A stretch of DNA of 64,000 nt from Saprospiraceae bacterium (lineage in GTDB: Bacteria > Bacteroidota > Bacteroidia > Chitinophagales > Saprospiraceae). The stretch lies in assembly GCA_020437105.1 (NCBI GenBank), contig JAGQWR010000091.1:1-64000 (forward strand). Direction: 5' to 3'. The notes under the pieces are model-generated. The model saw only the letters and a program-made list of their open reading frames with translations, made no database searches and was not told where the DNA came from. Both the position numbers and the translations under genes were made by a program. Below, in pieces: positions 8,871-19,400 of the stretch (its first letter is position 1; the number at the start of each line of letters is the position of its first letter).

Positions 8871-9017
8871 TCTAGGGCCTTTGGCCTGGTCTAGCTCGCC
8901 TGTCGGCTTTGCGGTCTAATGCTTCGCAGTCTAAAAAAATTAGATCGTATTTCCGGTAAGGAAATACCTAGACCAGCAGGTCTCAAAGACCGCCTAGACC
9001 AGGCCAAAGGCCCTAGA
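8871..9017. repeat. Composite inverted-repeat element with nested hairpins (intergenic)
   Basis: A perfect 24-bp inverted repeat has arms 8871-8894 and 8994-9017, built on CTAGACC and AGGCCAAAGGCC. The 99-bp interior holds further small hairpins: TCTAA/TTAGA at 8930-8944, ATTTCC/GGAAAT at 8950-8966, AGACC/GGTCT at 8970-8983 and GGTCT/AGACC at 8979-8991. The words GGTCTA and TAGACC recur across it. It lies between photolyase and ftsE (203-bp gap) and encodes no protein. It could be a REP/MITE-like element or a structured 3' region of ftsE mRNA. Confidence 0.85.
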
Positions 9018-9061
9018 CCTGAGGATTCATTAAAAATCAAAAATTCAACATTCAAAATAAT

Positions 9062-9766
9062 CTAAAGTTCAATTTCCTTATCATCCAACACCCTCCCATC
9101 CTGGCAGCGGATTATTCGTGCCGGAAAATTTTGCAGGATGCGATAATCATGGGTGGCCAGAATGACGGCTGTATTATTTTGCTGGGATAAATAGCGGAGT
9201 CGGAGCAGGATATCGTCTGAGGTTTCGGGATCTAGGTTTCCGGTGGGTTCGTCGGCAATGATTATTTTAGGGTTATTGAGCAGGGCACGTGCTATCACCA
9301 CGCGTTGTTGTTCGCCACCGGAGAGCAGCTGCGGTTTTTTTTGTGCCTCTTTAACCAGATCAACCTGAGACAAAACCTCCTTGATCCGTTCATCCATTTT
9401 TTTGCGGTCTTTCCAGCCGGAAGCTTCCAGAGCAAACAAGAGATTTCCGTAAACTGTTCGGTCATCCAACAGGTTGAAGTCCTGGAAAATGATCCCAAGA
9501 TCTCTGCGGAGAAAGGGAATAGTTTTCCGATTCAGGGTAGCGAGGTCAAAACCTGCCACCTCTCCCCTGCCCTTAAGCAACGGAAGTGCCGCGTATAGCG
9601 TTTTTAAGAGACTGCTTTTTCCACTGCCGGTTTTTCCGATCAGGTAGGCAAATTCGCCATGTGAAAGCGTCAGGTTAATATTTTCCAATACGGCGCGATT
9701 ATCCTGAAAGACACTGACTCCTTCCAGTTTGACAATAGTATGCGACGACGATTCTCCGTTCTTCAT
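9062..9766 (-). CDS. ftsE: Cell-division ABC transporter ATP-binding protein FtsE
   Basis: 234 residues forming one ABC ATPase domain: Walker A GKTGSGKS at 44-51, Q-loop IFQDFNLL, signature LSGGEQQRV, Walker [13 protein letters not shown] and the switch His in LATHD. FtsE, with membrane partner FtsX, couples cytokinesis to peptidoglycan hydrolase activation. The [17 protein letters not shown] stretch after the Q-loop fits the FtsE branch. No ftsX is next to it here, although ftsE and ftsX are often separated in Bacteroidota. It is divergent from ccmE. The generic alternative is another MacB/LolD-like ATPase. Confidence 0.85.
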   Translation of the reverse strand: MKNGESSSHTIVKLEGVSVFQDNRAVLENINLTLSHGEFAYLIGKTGSGKSSLLKTLYAALPLLKGRGEVAGFDLATLNRKTIPFLRRDLGIIFQDFNLLDDRTVYGNLLFALEASGWKDRKKMDERIKEVLSQVDLVKEAQKKPQLLSGGEQQRVVIARALLNNPKIIIADEPTGNLDPETSDDILLRLRYLSQQNNTAVILATHDYRILQNFPARIIRCQDGRVLDDKEIEL

Positions 9767-9831
9767 AGACGGTAAAATAAAAAATGATGGTAATTTTACA
9801 GGCCAGAACTCAATTTAGTTCGTTTAAAATA

Positions 9832-9839
9832 TAGTTTTG
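9832..9839 (+). promoter_or_regulatory. Bacteroidota -7 box (TAGTTTTG) for the ccm unit
   Basis: TAGTTTTG is a full match to TAnnTTTG, 23 bases before the ccmE ATG in the 96-bp ftsE-ccmE divergent gap. The -33 element is not obvious. Confidence 0.45.
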
Positions 9840-9862
9840 TTCTCAATTAAGAAAAATACAAT

Positions 9863-10276
9863 ATGAAACCGACCTTCATAGCAGCACTTTTGTTAATCGC
9901 AGGTGCCATTGGTCTCTTCATTTGGAGTGGATCGAAGATGGATACCTATTCAAATTTCTCTCAGGCTGCCGATAATAACGGCCGGTCTGTGCAGGTGATT
10001 TGTGATCTTTCCAAAGACAAAGAGATGGTTTATGATCCATTAAATGATGCCAACTACTTTACCTTTTTCGCAAAAGATAAGGATGGATTAGAACGCAAAA
10101 TAGTCTATTATGGCGCCAAACCACAGGATTTTGAACTATCTGAAGGTATTGTCCTGACCGGAAAAATGGCCGGTGATGAATTTATCGCTTCCAATATCCT
10201 AATGAAATGTCCTTCCAAGTATAAAGATGAGGAAATCTTTGTACGCGGCGAACAAACACCAAGCAGCACGAGTTAA
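9863..10276 (+). CDS. ccmE: Cytochrome c maturation protein CcmE, CxxxY variant
   Basis: 137 residues: one N-terminal membrane helix (about 4-21) and a periplasmic OB-fold domain of alternating strands. CcmE receives heme from CcmC and carries it covalently to CcmF for attachment to apocytochromes c. In the classical protein the heme binds a His in an HxxxY motif; here the same place reads CPSKY (Cys116, Tyr120). This is the CxxxY form known from archaea and some bacteria. The TAA stop overlaps the ccmF ATG by one base, showing translational coupling and supporting the assignment. Confidence 0.9.
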   Translation: MKPTFIAALLLIAGAIGLFIWSGSKMDTYSNFSQAADNNGRSVQVICDLSKDKEMVYDPLNDANYFTFFAKDKDGLERKIVYYGAKPQDFELSEGIVLTGKMAGDEFIASNILMKCPSKYKDEEIFVRGEQTPSSTS

Positions 10277-13104
10277 TGGATTCAATTCAGTATATAGGAG
10301 AACATCTCCTGCCCGGAAAGATCGGGCATTTCGCCATTATATTAGCCTTTGTTTCGGCTCTATTTTCAGCTTATTCGTACTTCCAATCCAACAAACAGTC
10401 GGAATTGGAAAATTCCTGGCGGAGTTTTGGCCGCGTTGGGTTTCTGGTTCATGGCCTTTCGATATTGACCATATTGGGTACGATCTTTTATGTAATGGTC
10501 AATCATTACTACGAGTACCACTATGTCTGGTCGCACGTAAATGAGGATTTACCTTTCCAGTTTATCTTTTCCGCCTTTTGGGAAGGACAGGAAGGTAGCT
10601 TCCTGCTCTGGATGTTTTGGCATGTAGTCTTGGGCGGCATCCTTATTTTTACAGCCAAAAAATGGGAATCTCCGGTATTGGGCACCCTGTCCTTAGTGCA
10701 GGTATTCCTGATGTCGATGATACTGGGAATATATATCGGATTTGGTGATGATCCGATGCGTTTTGGGAGCAATCCGATGGTGTTGTTGCGGGATGTGATG
10801 CAGGCTCCAATTTTCAATAATGCAGACTATCTGACATTGATTGAAGGCAATGGCCTGAATCCTTTGCTCCAAAATTACTGGATGACCATCCATCCTCCTA
10901 CCCTGTTTTTGGGCTTTGCATCCACTGTGGTGCCCTTTTGCTTTGCTGTTGCCGGCTTACTTAAAAAGGAACCTACGGCCTGGCTAAAACCGGTGTTACC
11001 CTGGGCTTTGTTTAGTGCAGCAATCTTAGGCACCGGCATCCTGATGGGTGGTGCCTGGGCTTATGAAGCTCTGAGTTTTGGAGGTTATTGGGCCTGGGAT
11101 CCCGTGGAGAATATGTCGCTTGTACCCTGGTTGGTTTTACTAGGTGGGGTGCATACAAATCTGATTGCCCGTTCAACCGATCATTCAGTAAAGGCAACCT
11201 ATCTGTTTTATGCACTGACCTTCATTTTGATCCTATATTCTACCTTCATGACCCGGAGTGGCATCTTGGGAGATACCTCTGTACATGCATTTACAGAAAT
11301 GGGACTGGAATGGCAGCTGATTGGCTTTATGGCCTTTTTCAGCTTCTTTGCTATTGTTCCGTTTGTGCGGCAGTATAAAACGATTCCCGGTCCAAAAGAT
11401 GAGGAGAAAGTCGCTTCCCGCGAATTTTGGATGTTTCTGGGCTCCTTGATCCTTCTTTTTTCAGCTGTGATGATCACGGCTTCCACGTCCCTGCCTGTTT
11501 TTAACAAGATCATGACGGCAATTGATCCGCTTTATGAAGGCAAAACGATCAATGAGCCGATCACGCATTACAATAACTATCAGCTCTGGATTGGGGTTTT
11601 TATCGGCCTCATGTCCGGCTTTACGCAATATTTACGCTGGAAAGAACTTAACTGGCAAAAACGTGCCAGAAAAATAGTTGTCCGGATCGGTATTGCCTCG
11701 GCTATAACCATCTTCCTTTGTTGGCTGGTAAGCCTCTGGATTGAGTTGTATTCCTGGAGATATGTTGTGCTATTGTTTTCCGGTCTGTTTACCCTGGTAT
11801 GTAATCTGGATCACCTGATATTTTTTGCCAAGGCAAATATCCGGACTGCTGCCTCTACCCTAAGCCATGTTGGTTTTGGTATTTTGATCGTTGGTGTGCT
11901 GGCCAGTGGACTGAACAAGTACCATATTTCTTCTAATCCTTTTGCCCAGCAAGGCTTGATCGAAACAGATCGACTGGATCGGAATATCATGCTATTTGAG
12001 GGCTTGCCTATGTATATGAGTGGGTTTCGTGTCACATACCTGGGAGATGAATTTGAAGGAAATAACCGGCATTATAATATTTATTTTGAGGAGCTCAATG
12101 AGAATGCCGAAGTGGTAGATACCTTTACCGTTCATCCAAATGCTTTGTACGACAATCGGGTTACCAAAGTGGCAGCTTACAATCCGGATACAAAACATCG
12201 CTTAACTAAAGATATTTTTACCCACATTGCTTCCATCCCCCTACGGGAAGCCGATGCCGAAGCTGCTCGGGCCGAAGAGGACAGTTTAAAATTCCGGTCC
12301 TTCAGTTTTTTACCGGAAGAAGGACGCATCCTGATTGATACCTTTTTTGGGGGTGACTCCGCCATTGTGCGCGATTATAACATGAAATTTGGTGGATGGG
12401 AATACAATAAGACGGAGGCAGATGGCTACACACCTGAGCCTGGCGATATCACCATTGGTGCTAAAATATTGATTGAGGATCCGCGAAAAGATACGACCTA
12501 TGTGGCAGAGCCCATGTTGTTACTTCGAGGAAGCCTTCTTTATACCTTTCCGATTCAGGTGCAGCAAATTGCAATGAAAATCCGATTGGGCGAAAGTGCA
12601 ATGAATCGCATGTTTGTGGCAGAGGAAGATTTGGACTATCAGCCTTTCAAATTGAGAATTGGAGATCAGGGAACTGTCGAAGATTTGGATTTTGAATTTG
12701 CCGGATTTAATACAGCCCCGAACCACCCAGAGTATGTAGCTAAAGAAGGCGACATTGCAGTTGGTGGAAAATTTCTGGTCAAACAAGCAGGTGTAGTAGT
12801 TGACAGCCTGGAACCTATGTACCTGATTCGCGAAAACAGACCCTATAATCTGAAGGCTACTGCGGCAAAATCCGGGTTACATATTCGTTTTACGGCACTC
12901 GATCCGGCTACGGAGTCGATTGAAATTTTTGCAGCAAAATCAGAAATTGACCCGATTGTTCCTGTTGAAATAGCGAAATCACCCCGAACAGATTTCCTGA
13001 TTCTGGAATCAATTGTTTTTCCGGGTATGAATCTGGTTTGGTCTGGCTCTATTATTATGCTGGGCGGACTCCTGCTGGGTAGTTTTAATCGTTTTCGAAA
13101 ATGA
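10276..13104 (+). CDS. ccmF: Cytochrome c heme lyase subunit CcmF
   Basis: 942 residues, a polytopic inner-membrane protein with about 13-15 hydrophobic segments. The tryptophan-rich WWD motif (WAWDPVENM, starting 272) touches heme; conserved His residues occur at HPPTLFLG near 206 and in periplasmic loops. A C-terminal periplasmic region of about 350 residues precedes a last membrane helix (about 915-937), longer than the roughly 650-residue proteobacterial protein, as is common in Bacteroidota. It joins heme from CcmE to CxxCH cysteines. It overlaps ccmE by 1 bp and the DUF2520 gene by 4 bp. No ccmABC or ccmH is in the window. Confidence 0.93.
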   Translation: MDSIQYIGEHLLPGKIGHFAIILAFVSALFSAYSYFQSNKQSELENSWRSFGRVGFLVHGLSILTILGTIFYVMVNHYYEYHYVWSHVNEDLPFQFIFSAFWEGQEGSFLLWMFWHVVLGGILIFTAKKWESPVLGTLSLVQVFLMSMILGIYIGFGDDPMRFGSNPMVLLRDVMQAPIFNNADYLTLIEGNGLNPLLQNYWMTIHPPTLFLGFASTVVPFCFAVAGLLKKEPTAWLKPVLPWALFSAAILGTGILMGGAWAYEALSFGGYWAWDPVENMSLVPWLVLLGGVHTNLIARSTDHSVKATYLFYALTFILILYSTFMTRSGILGDTSVHAFTEMGLEWQLIGFMAFFSFFAIVPFVRQYKTIPGPKDEEKVASREFWMFLGSLILLFSAVMITASTSLPVFNKIMTAIDPLYEGKTINEPITHYNNYQLWIGVFIGLMSGFTQYLRWKELNWQKRARKIVVRIGIASAITIFLCWLVSLWIELYSWRYVVLLFSGLFTLVCNLDHLIFFAKANIRTAASTLSHVGFGILIVGVLASGLNKYHISSNPFAQQGLIETDRLDRNIMLFEGLPMYMSGFRVTYLGDEFEGNNRHYNIYFEELNENAEVVDTFTVHPNALYDNRVTKVAAYNPDTKHRLTKDIFTHIASIPLREADAEAARAEEDSLKFRSFSFLPEEGRILIDTFFGGDSAIVRDYNMKFGGWEYNKTEADGYTPEPGDITIGAKILIEDPRKDTTYVAEPMLLLRGSLLYTFPIQVQQIAMKIRLGESAMNRMFVAEEDLDYQPFKLRIGDQGTVEDLDFEFAGFNTAPNHPEYVAKEGDIAVGGKFLVKQAGVVVDSLEPMYLIRENRPYNLKATAAKSGLHIRFTALDPATESIEIFAAKSEIDPIVPVEIAKSPRTDFLILESIVFPGMNLVWSGSIIMLGGLLLGSFNRFRK

Positions 13105-13886
13105 TACAGATTGTGATAATCGGTGCCGGGAAACTGGCCAGTCAGCTGGCACCGGCCTTATCCCGATCTGAGCATGTAAAGATACTCCAGGTTCTAAATC
13201 GTAATGTAAAGAAGGCCAAAGAGTTAGCATCAAAATGTGCTGCTGCTTATACGGACTCCATTGAGCAAATCCATAAAGAGGCAGATCTCTATATCATCGC
13301 TGTAAGTGATAGCGTGATCGTGGAAGTAGCATCTAAAATCCAGGGAGTTCTGCCTAAAAATAAGCTGGTGGTACATACCTCCGGCGCCACCCCTTCAACT
13401 GTTTTATCTCCGTTTTTTGAACGGTATGGAGTCTTCTATCCTTTACAGACCTTCTCCAGATCTAAAGAAGCTGATTTCCAGGAAATCCCCCTACTTTTGG
13501 ATGCCTCCCAAAATTCAGACCTGGAATTTTTGGAGACCCTCGCAAAAGAAATCACTTTAAAAATTTATCGAATCAGCGATGAGGAACGTGCCAGAGTACA
13601 CCTGGCTGCTGTATTTGCCTGTAATTTTTCAAATTACAATTACTCCATAGCTCAGAAACTATTGGCTGAAAAAGGATTAGCCTTTGATCTTATTCGTCCG
13701 CTAATCCTGGAAACTGCCAGACTGGCGCAGGAATTCAATCCCGAGCAAATACAAACCGGTCCGGCGATCCGTAAGGACCAGCCCACTATTGATCGCCACC
13801 TGGAGGCCTTAGAATTCCGACCTGAATGGAGGACGCTCTATGAGCAGCTTACCGAAGCCATCCAGAAGTCTAATCCGTCAAAATAA
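13101..13886 (+). CDS. Rossmann-like/DUF2520 domain protein
   Basis: 261 residues. The N-terminal NAD(P)-binding fold starts IQIVIIGAGKLASQLAPAL (GxGxxA) and contains VHTSGATP. The C-terminal DUF2520 domain contains VHLAAVFACNFSNYNYSIAQKLL and the GPAIRKD.PTIDRHLEAL signature, resembling ketopantoate or F420-type oxidoreductase helical domains. Reaction unknown. It overlaps ccmF by 4 bp (ATGA), so it is made with the cytochrome c maturation proteins, although its family occurs in many other contexts. The 3' end overlaps the convergent amylase gene by 17 bp. Confidence 0.85.
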   Translation: MIQIVIIGAGKLASQLAPALSRSEHVKILQVLNRNVKKAKELASKCAAAYTDSIEQIHKEADLYIIAVSDSVIVEVASKIQGVLPKNKLVVHTSGATPSTVLSPFFERYGVFYPLQTFSRSKEADFQEIPLLLDASQNSDLEFLETLAKEITLKIYRISDEERARVHLAAVFACNFSNYNYSIAQKLLAEKGLAFDLIRPLILETARLAQEFNPEQIQTGPAIRKDQPTIDRHLEALEFRPEWRTLYEQLTEAIQKSNPSK

Positions 13887-16410
13887 ACCGAATCACCGTG
13901 GGCGTAGCTTTATCGGATTGAATCCGAAGAAAATACACGCCGCTTGCTATTGATTCAGTCGGTAGTTCCATTAAGCCAGTAGAGGCAATACCCTGTTTCA
14001 ATCTGCTTCCGTGCACATCCAGGATCTGCCAATCATAATAATTGTTTGATGTTTCTGAGCTTTCCAAAAACACCCGACCCGTACTCGGTATTGGATAAAC
14101 CTTGAAAGTGCCGCCAGTGCCATTATTGGTCAAACTTTTGACTGCTGAATAGCGGTAAGAGTCATCGGCATCAATCATCTTCAGGCGATAGAGCCAGGTT
14201 CCTAATCCCAAATCTGGATCCCGAAACTGGTATTCAGAACCAGTGCCCAGGCTAATTTGTGTACCGATGGGAAGAAATGAACCGTCTGATTGAGCCCGCT
14301 CAATGACATACTTTAGCAAGTTTTCTTCTCTTTCTGATTTCCATTGGAGGAGCGCATCTTTACCCGATTTGGTTGCCTCAAACGTCACAAGGGATACCGG
14401 GAGACTTTGCGCCCCCTGGACCCAAACACCATAGGATCGTGCAGGCAATTCCATATACAATTCATTATTGCCATTTAGATTGGTGGAACCTGTATTTCCA
14501 ATAGCGTTTCCGGTTAGTTCGGTAAAGGTTTGTCCGGGATCAACATTGCCTGTATTTATTTGCTGATAAACCTGTAGCGGTTCACCGGCAAAGTTAATAA
14601 CCACCACGACCTCTTTACCCCCGATGCCCCCACTCAATTGGTAACTAAGCGTCGTATTAGCATACCCGGATGCATAAAATGAGCCATAAGCGCTACCGAA
14701 ACCACTGAGGTAAGCTACAGCACTTGATTGATAAATATATTCCTGATGAATGGCCATCAATTCATCAATGGCATCTTTTAAATATACTTGTGGATAATCC
14801 GGCGACAGATCTGTGCCGAAATAATCCGGGTAAAACACGCAAGGTAGTCCGATTTGATTATTGGTCAGGATATACGCATAAGCCAACATAGGGTCATTGG
14901 CTACCGATTCGGATGCTGTCCGGTAATCGTGGTTATTGATAAAGGTAACCACATTGTAAGGATTAGATCCTACGCCGTTTACCATCCCGGAGTTGAATAC
15001 ATTGCGCACATCATATCCAAAGGCATCACAAGCGCTTTTTAAAGCTGACCGCAGTCCGAAGTCAAAAATCCGGATATCTATACTGCTTTTGGTGTCGGCG
15101 TCCATCTGTGACTCCACATTGGTGATCCAGCTTTCCAGGGCCGCAGGATTCGTATCAAAGAATTCGCCCACCACCATGCCCGGATCCATTCCGGAGTCAT
15201 GTAATTCATCCAGTAGATCCCCGACAAAACCATACTCAAAATGTTTAACCGCATCCATCCGGAAACCCCGGATGCCTACATCTGTCCAAAGCCATTTAGA
15301 CCATTCAAACAGGGAATCCCGGGTATCTTGTACTGCCTGATCATAATCATAGAAGAAATACATGCTATTCCAGTCGCCGGCCAGGGTTTCTCCTGTTGCA
15401 CCGGCTACTGATGAGGGACGGAAATTGGAAAAGTCCATACCTCCTCGTCCACTAGGCAAATTGTCAAAATCGGTATAGGTTTGGTATTCCAACTGTCCGG
15501 CTACATCCGCTGCAGCGGAGGCATTCCAGATTCCATAAGGTCTATGATCCGAATAATCGCCATTTGTATTATTGATATAGATGTATAGGTGATCGCCTGA
15601 TGCATTAAAATCGCTTGCCGATAATTGGATTAAAAATTCATCTGTTTTGCAACCGATAGCGTCAATATTGGCATTGTAATTTCGCCCCAAGGAGATGGTG
15701 TTGAACGATTGACCACAATCGCCTCCGCCATTAGGTTCTGATTCGGATAAATCCGGAAGCCCCTGCCAGCCAACTACATCCGTGGTTAGATAGATGCGGT
15801 AGGGCTTATCAAAAAACCGGGAATGCTCTGTCTCTGAGCGTATTTTAATGTAATAATCACCTGCCCCGTTGCCTGAGCTGCCACCCAGGGGTAATACACA
15901 GCGGAATCGATCTGATGGAAAGGGGTTTTCGGAGTTTGGGTCTCCGTATGCATCAACGATATACGCTTTGACTGCCGGGTTTGCCTCCGCTGCTCCGCCA
16001 TCCCGGTGATTATAAACCACATCGGCAACAGCCTCCACCCCGGCAGCACTTAAGGCTGTGATGAGGTTATCGACATCCTGCCGAAAAGCAAAGCCGGTAG
16101 CTCCCTGGCCAAATTCGCCCAGATCGTATAAATCCTTGGGGTCATAACCATTGCTATTAGACCCGAAACTTGCCCGGGAAGCCGGTGGCAACCAGAGGTA
16201 AGTAAAACCGGCTGTTCCCAAAGCGGGTGCCTGGTTAATAAGTGTTTTTGCCCAGGTGGTCTCAAAATTTGGGTCACCGTTTGGGTTTAGAGGCTTTGGA
16301 TAATCCCAAAACCAGCCCTGCATCATAAAATCCTGCGAAATGCAGGGTTGCAAGCAAGTAAATAGCAGGCACACCAAAAGCCCTGCTTTTAGATTTATCA
16401 TCGCGCGCAT
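13870..16410 (-). CDS. Secreted GH13 alpha-amylase with T9SS sorting domain
   Basis: 846 residues with a signal peptide (about 1-25). The GH13 barrel has region I ADVVYNH (130-135), region II GFRMDAVKH (nucleophile Asp386), region III VVGEFFD (acid/base Glu416) and region IV FINNHD (Asp495), so the catalytic triad is complete. About 250 residues separate regions I and II, much more than usual, and an insert near 160-300 looks like extra beta sequence. A GH13 C-terminal beta domain (about 580-660), a fibronectin-like segment and a T9SS type A sorting domain (about 770-846, ending GVYFLRIQSDKATPTVIRF) follow. It probably degrades alpha-glucans outside the cell or on the surface. It lies 27 bp downstream of the amidohydrolase gene. 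A second ATG at 16401 is possible. Confidence 0.92.
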   Translation of the reverse strand: MRAMINLKAGLLVCLLFTCLQPCISQDFMMQGWFWDYPKPLNPNGDPNFETTWAKTLINQAPALGTAGFTYLWLPPASRASFGSNSNGYDPKDLYDLGEFGQGATGFAFRQDVDNLITALSAAGVEAVADVVYNHRDGGAAEANPAVKAYIVDAYGDPNSENPFPSDRFRCVLPLGGSSGNGAGDYYIKIRSETEHSRFFDKPYRIYLTTDVVGWQGLPDLSESEPNGGGDCGQSFNTISLGRNYNANIDAIGCKTDEFLIQLSASDFNASGDHLYIYINNTNGDYSDHRPYGIWNASAAADVAGQLEYQTYTDFDNLPSGRGGMDFSNFRPSSVAGATGETLAGDWNSMYFFYDYDQAVQDTRDSLFEWSKWLWTDVGIRGFRMDAVKHFEYGFVGDLLDELHDSGMDPGMVVGEFFDTNPAALESWITNVESQMDADTKSSIDIRIFDFGLRSALKSACDAFGYDVRNVFNSGMVNGVGSNPYNVVTFINNHDYRTASESVANDPMLAYAYILTNNQIGLPCVFYPDYFGTDLSPDYPQVYLKDAIDELMAIHQEYIYQSSAVAYLSGFGSAYGSFYASGYANTTLSYQLSGGIGGKEVVVVINFAGEPLQVYQQINTGNVDPGQTFTELTGNAIGNTGSTNLNGNNELYMELPARSYGVWVQGAQSLPVSLVTFEATKSGKDALLQWKSEREENLLKYVIERAQSDGSFLPIGTQISLGTGSEYQFRDPDLGLGTWLYRLKMIDADDSYRYSAVKSLTNNGTGGTFKVYPIPSTGRVFLESSETSNNYYDWQILDVHGSRLKQGIASTGLMELPTESIASGVYFLRIQSDKATPTVIRFILTD

Positions 16411-16437
16411 ACTGAAAAAATTTGCTGGTCTATTTGG

Positions 16438-19400
16438 CTATTGCTGACAACTGCAAGAAGGAGCCATGTGGCTGCTTGTTTGCAAATAATAAGGATAGGC
16501 ATTTCCGCTTCCCTCTTTTTGGAAGAAGAAAGGCAAACACTTTTTATCATAATTACCGACCTCATTCATGGTTTCACTTTCGTATAAGCGGCCATTGAGC
16601 ATCGTAAATTCGATTTTTTTAGAGTCGTGAATATCTGCCAACGGATTCCCGTCAATCACCAACAAGTCTGCCAGTTTTCCTTCTTTGATCGAACCGATCT
16701 CTTTATCCATTCCCAGATAAACGGCTCCATTGATGGTGGCTGATTTTAAAGCCTGATGGTTGGTCATTCCTCCCTGAGTCAACATCCATAATTCCCAATG
16801 CGCTCCAAGTCCCTGAAGCTGTCCGTGTGCCCCGAGGTTAATATTTACCCCTGCATTCTGGAGTTTGGTACAAGACTCAGAAACCAGAATATGGCCATTG
16901 GTGTATTCTTCCATCGGAATCATGGTGCGGTGTCTGGAACGGGAATCAATTACCGGACGTGGTGTAAAGTTAAGCAGGCGCTCTTCTTCCCAAACGTTTG
17001 TAGTCTGGTAAAAGTAGAACTCCCCGTTTACGCCCCCATAATTTACGATCAGGGTAGGTGTGTTGTGGGTTTTGGTGGCACCCCAAAACTGGATGACATC
17101 ATTAAATAATGGCGCCACAGGGATATTGTGCTCGATTCCGGTGTGTCCATCAGAAATCATGCTCATGTTGTGGAAAAAATGCGAGCCGCCTTCCGGAACA
17201 ACCAGTATGTGTAATTCCTTGGCTGCCTGAATGACCTGCTGTCGTTGATCCCGACGTGGCTGGTTGTAACTCTTTACTGAAAAAGCACCATAAGCCTTTG
17301 TTCTGCGTATAGCTGATCGGGCATCATCCAGATTATTAATAACGGCTTTAAAATCGCCATCTGCTCCATATAAAATAGTACCGGTGGAATATAATCGAGG
17401 CCCGACCATGTTTCCTGCCCGGATCATTTCCGACTGACTAAAGATCATCTCAGAATTGGAGCTCGGGTCATGCGCCGTAGTTACGCCATAAGCCAGATTT
17501 GCATGGTATTCCCATTGCTGTTGCGGACTGAGGCCATAACGGAAATTACCCAGGTGACCGTGTACGTCAATCATACCTGGCATAATGGTTTTGCCTGTAC
17601 AATCATATACTTTCGCAGTGGATGGAATACGGAAACTTCCACTGGCTCCGACTTTTTTGATGACATTTCCTTCTACCAGAATATCGCCATTTTCGATGAT
17701 TTCATTTCCTTCCATGGTTATAATTCGGGCATTGGTGAATACAATTTGTCCCTCCGGTTTATCAGAAGGTAATTGTAAACCAATACGCAGGCCGACTGTA
17801 TCTATGGGGGGCAGACTATCCTGAGCCCCTTCCAAAAAGCCAAAACGATCCGATAATTCTTCGGTAAAATATTCTTCACCCAGTGTCCAGTGTAGTTTTT
17901 TGCTATCGACAGACCAGTGGATATTAATGCCTGCATCGCGTGCAACCTGAGCTACCGGAACAGCTTTGGTATCGGCAGAAATGCCGACTGCTTGTCCCAT
18001 GGCAGGCATAGGTGCGATATACACTTTGTACAACTCAGACCAGGCGATCCATTGATCATCCGGGCTAATCACAAAGCGCTGGGCATATTTGCCATCAAAA
18101 TGTTTTCTGGAATCGGTACCATCGGGTTTCGCACTGTGGAAGCTTTTGGTGAGGCTGCCGAATAGGTAACCGCCGGTTTGGTAATATACCCGGCTGCCAT
18201 CTGCATTGAAACTCGGGAATGCTCCTTGCGGAGTAACCAGCGAAGCTTCCCCGCCTGCTGTCGGAATAATATAAATTCCGGGCTCCTGGCAATTGGTATA
18301 TCCCTGATGGTTATTGCCTCCCTCCTTTTGATAAACGATCTTTTTACCGTCCGGACTAAATGCAGGTGTCCGGTAGATCCCCATTTCTGTAGTAATTTTT
18401 TTGGTGGTTCCGCTGGCCCAGTCCATCGTGTGGATGGCGCCCATTGTTTCATCATTCCAGCTTACATAGGTCAGCGATTTTCCGTCTTTGCTGAATGCTG
18501 GTTCAAACTCCAGGTCTTTGCCAGTTGTGAGGCGTTTGGGAGTACCATCAGGTAGTTGTTTCTTCCAGAGATAACCGGCTGCATTAAAGACCAGCCATTT
18601 TTCGTCCGGAGACGTAATGGCATGCCGAATCGCACGCGCGGTAAAGGTTTCCTCAAAAACCGGGTTATCAAACCGCACCAAATCGTTGAAATAATGGGTT
18701 GCATTTACCTCAAACGGAATTTCAGTAAAACTTCCATCTGATACGGCTACTTTCCAGATTTTGCCTCCACCCCAGATAATGATATGCTTATCATCCGGCG
18801 TCCAGGAATAGCCGGTGTAAACACCAAAAATGGCCCAGGCTTCCTGCTGATCTTTGCTCAGTCCGTTAAATAAAGGGAATTGCTGACCAGTCTCCAGATT
18901 GTATTTAAAAAGCACCGATTTCTCCCGAACCCGACGCACAAAAGCCAACCATTTACCATCATTCGATACCTGCGGCCGCACGGCTCCTCCCGGGCCCTGA
19001 ATGAGGTCTTTGAGTTCACCTGTCTCCATATCGTAGCGCCGGATAATATAGATTTGACTATTCGGATCTTTGTTGTATTGGAAAAAGCCGCCCGGGTACA
19101 TATCCTCACTAAAATAGAGGTACTTACCATCCGGTGAAAAAACGGGCTCATTGACGTCCTGCTGGTCATTCCTTCTGGTCGTCAGCTGGATACCACTGCC
19201 TCCGGTTTTGTGGTACATCCACATTTCGCCGGCTCCTGCCGAACGCTGAGAAGTGAAATGTTTACGAGCCACAAAGTATTGTCCGTCCGGCCGCCAGGTG
19301 GCGTTATTCAATAAGCGGAAACTTTCTTCTGTAACCTGGTGGGCATCCGTGCCATCGGAATTCATGATCCAAATATTATCGCCACCGCCGGCATCACTGG

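Noticed and set aside
8859..9061. Insertion sequence remnant with transposase
   Set aside because: The 203-bp gap has no room for, and no trace of, a transposase; only repeats are seen.
9062..9766. Phosphonate or macrolide ABC transporter ATPase
   Set aside because: The post-Q-loop [15 protein letters not shown] and overall length fit FtsE better, and no substrate-binding or permease gene is adjacent.
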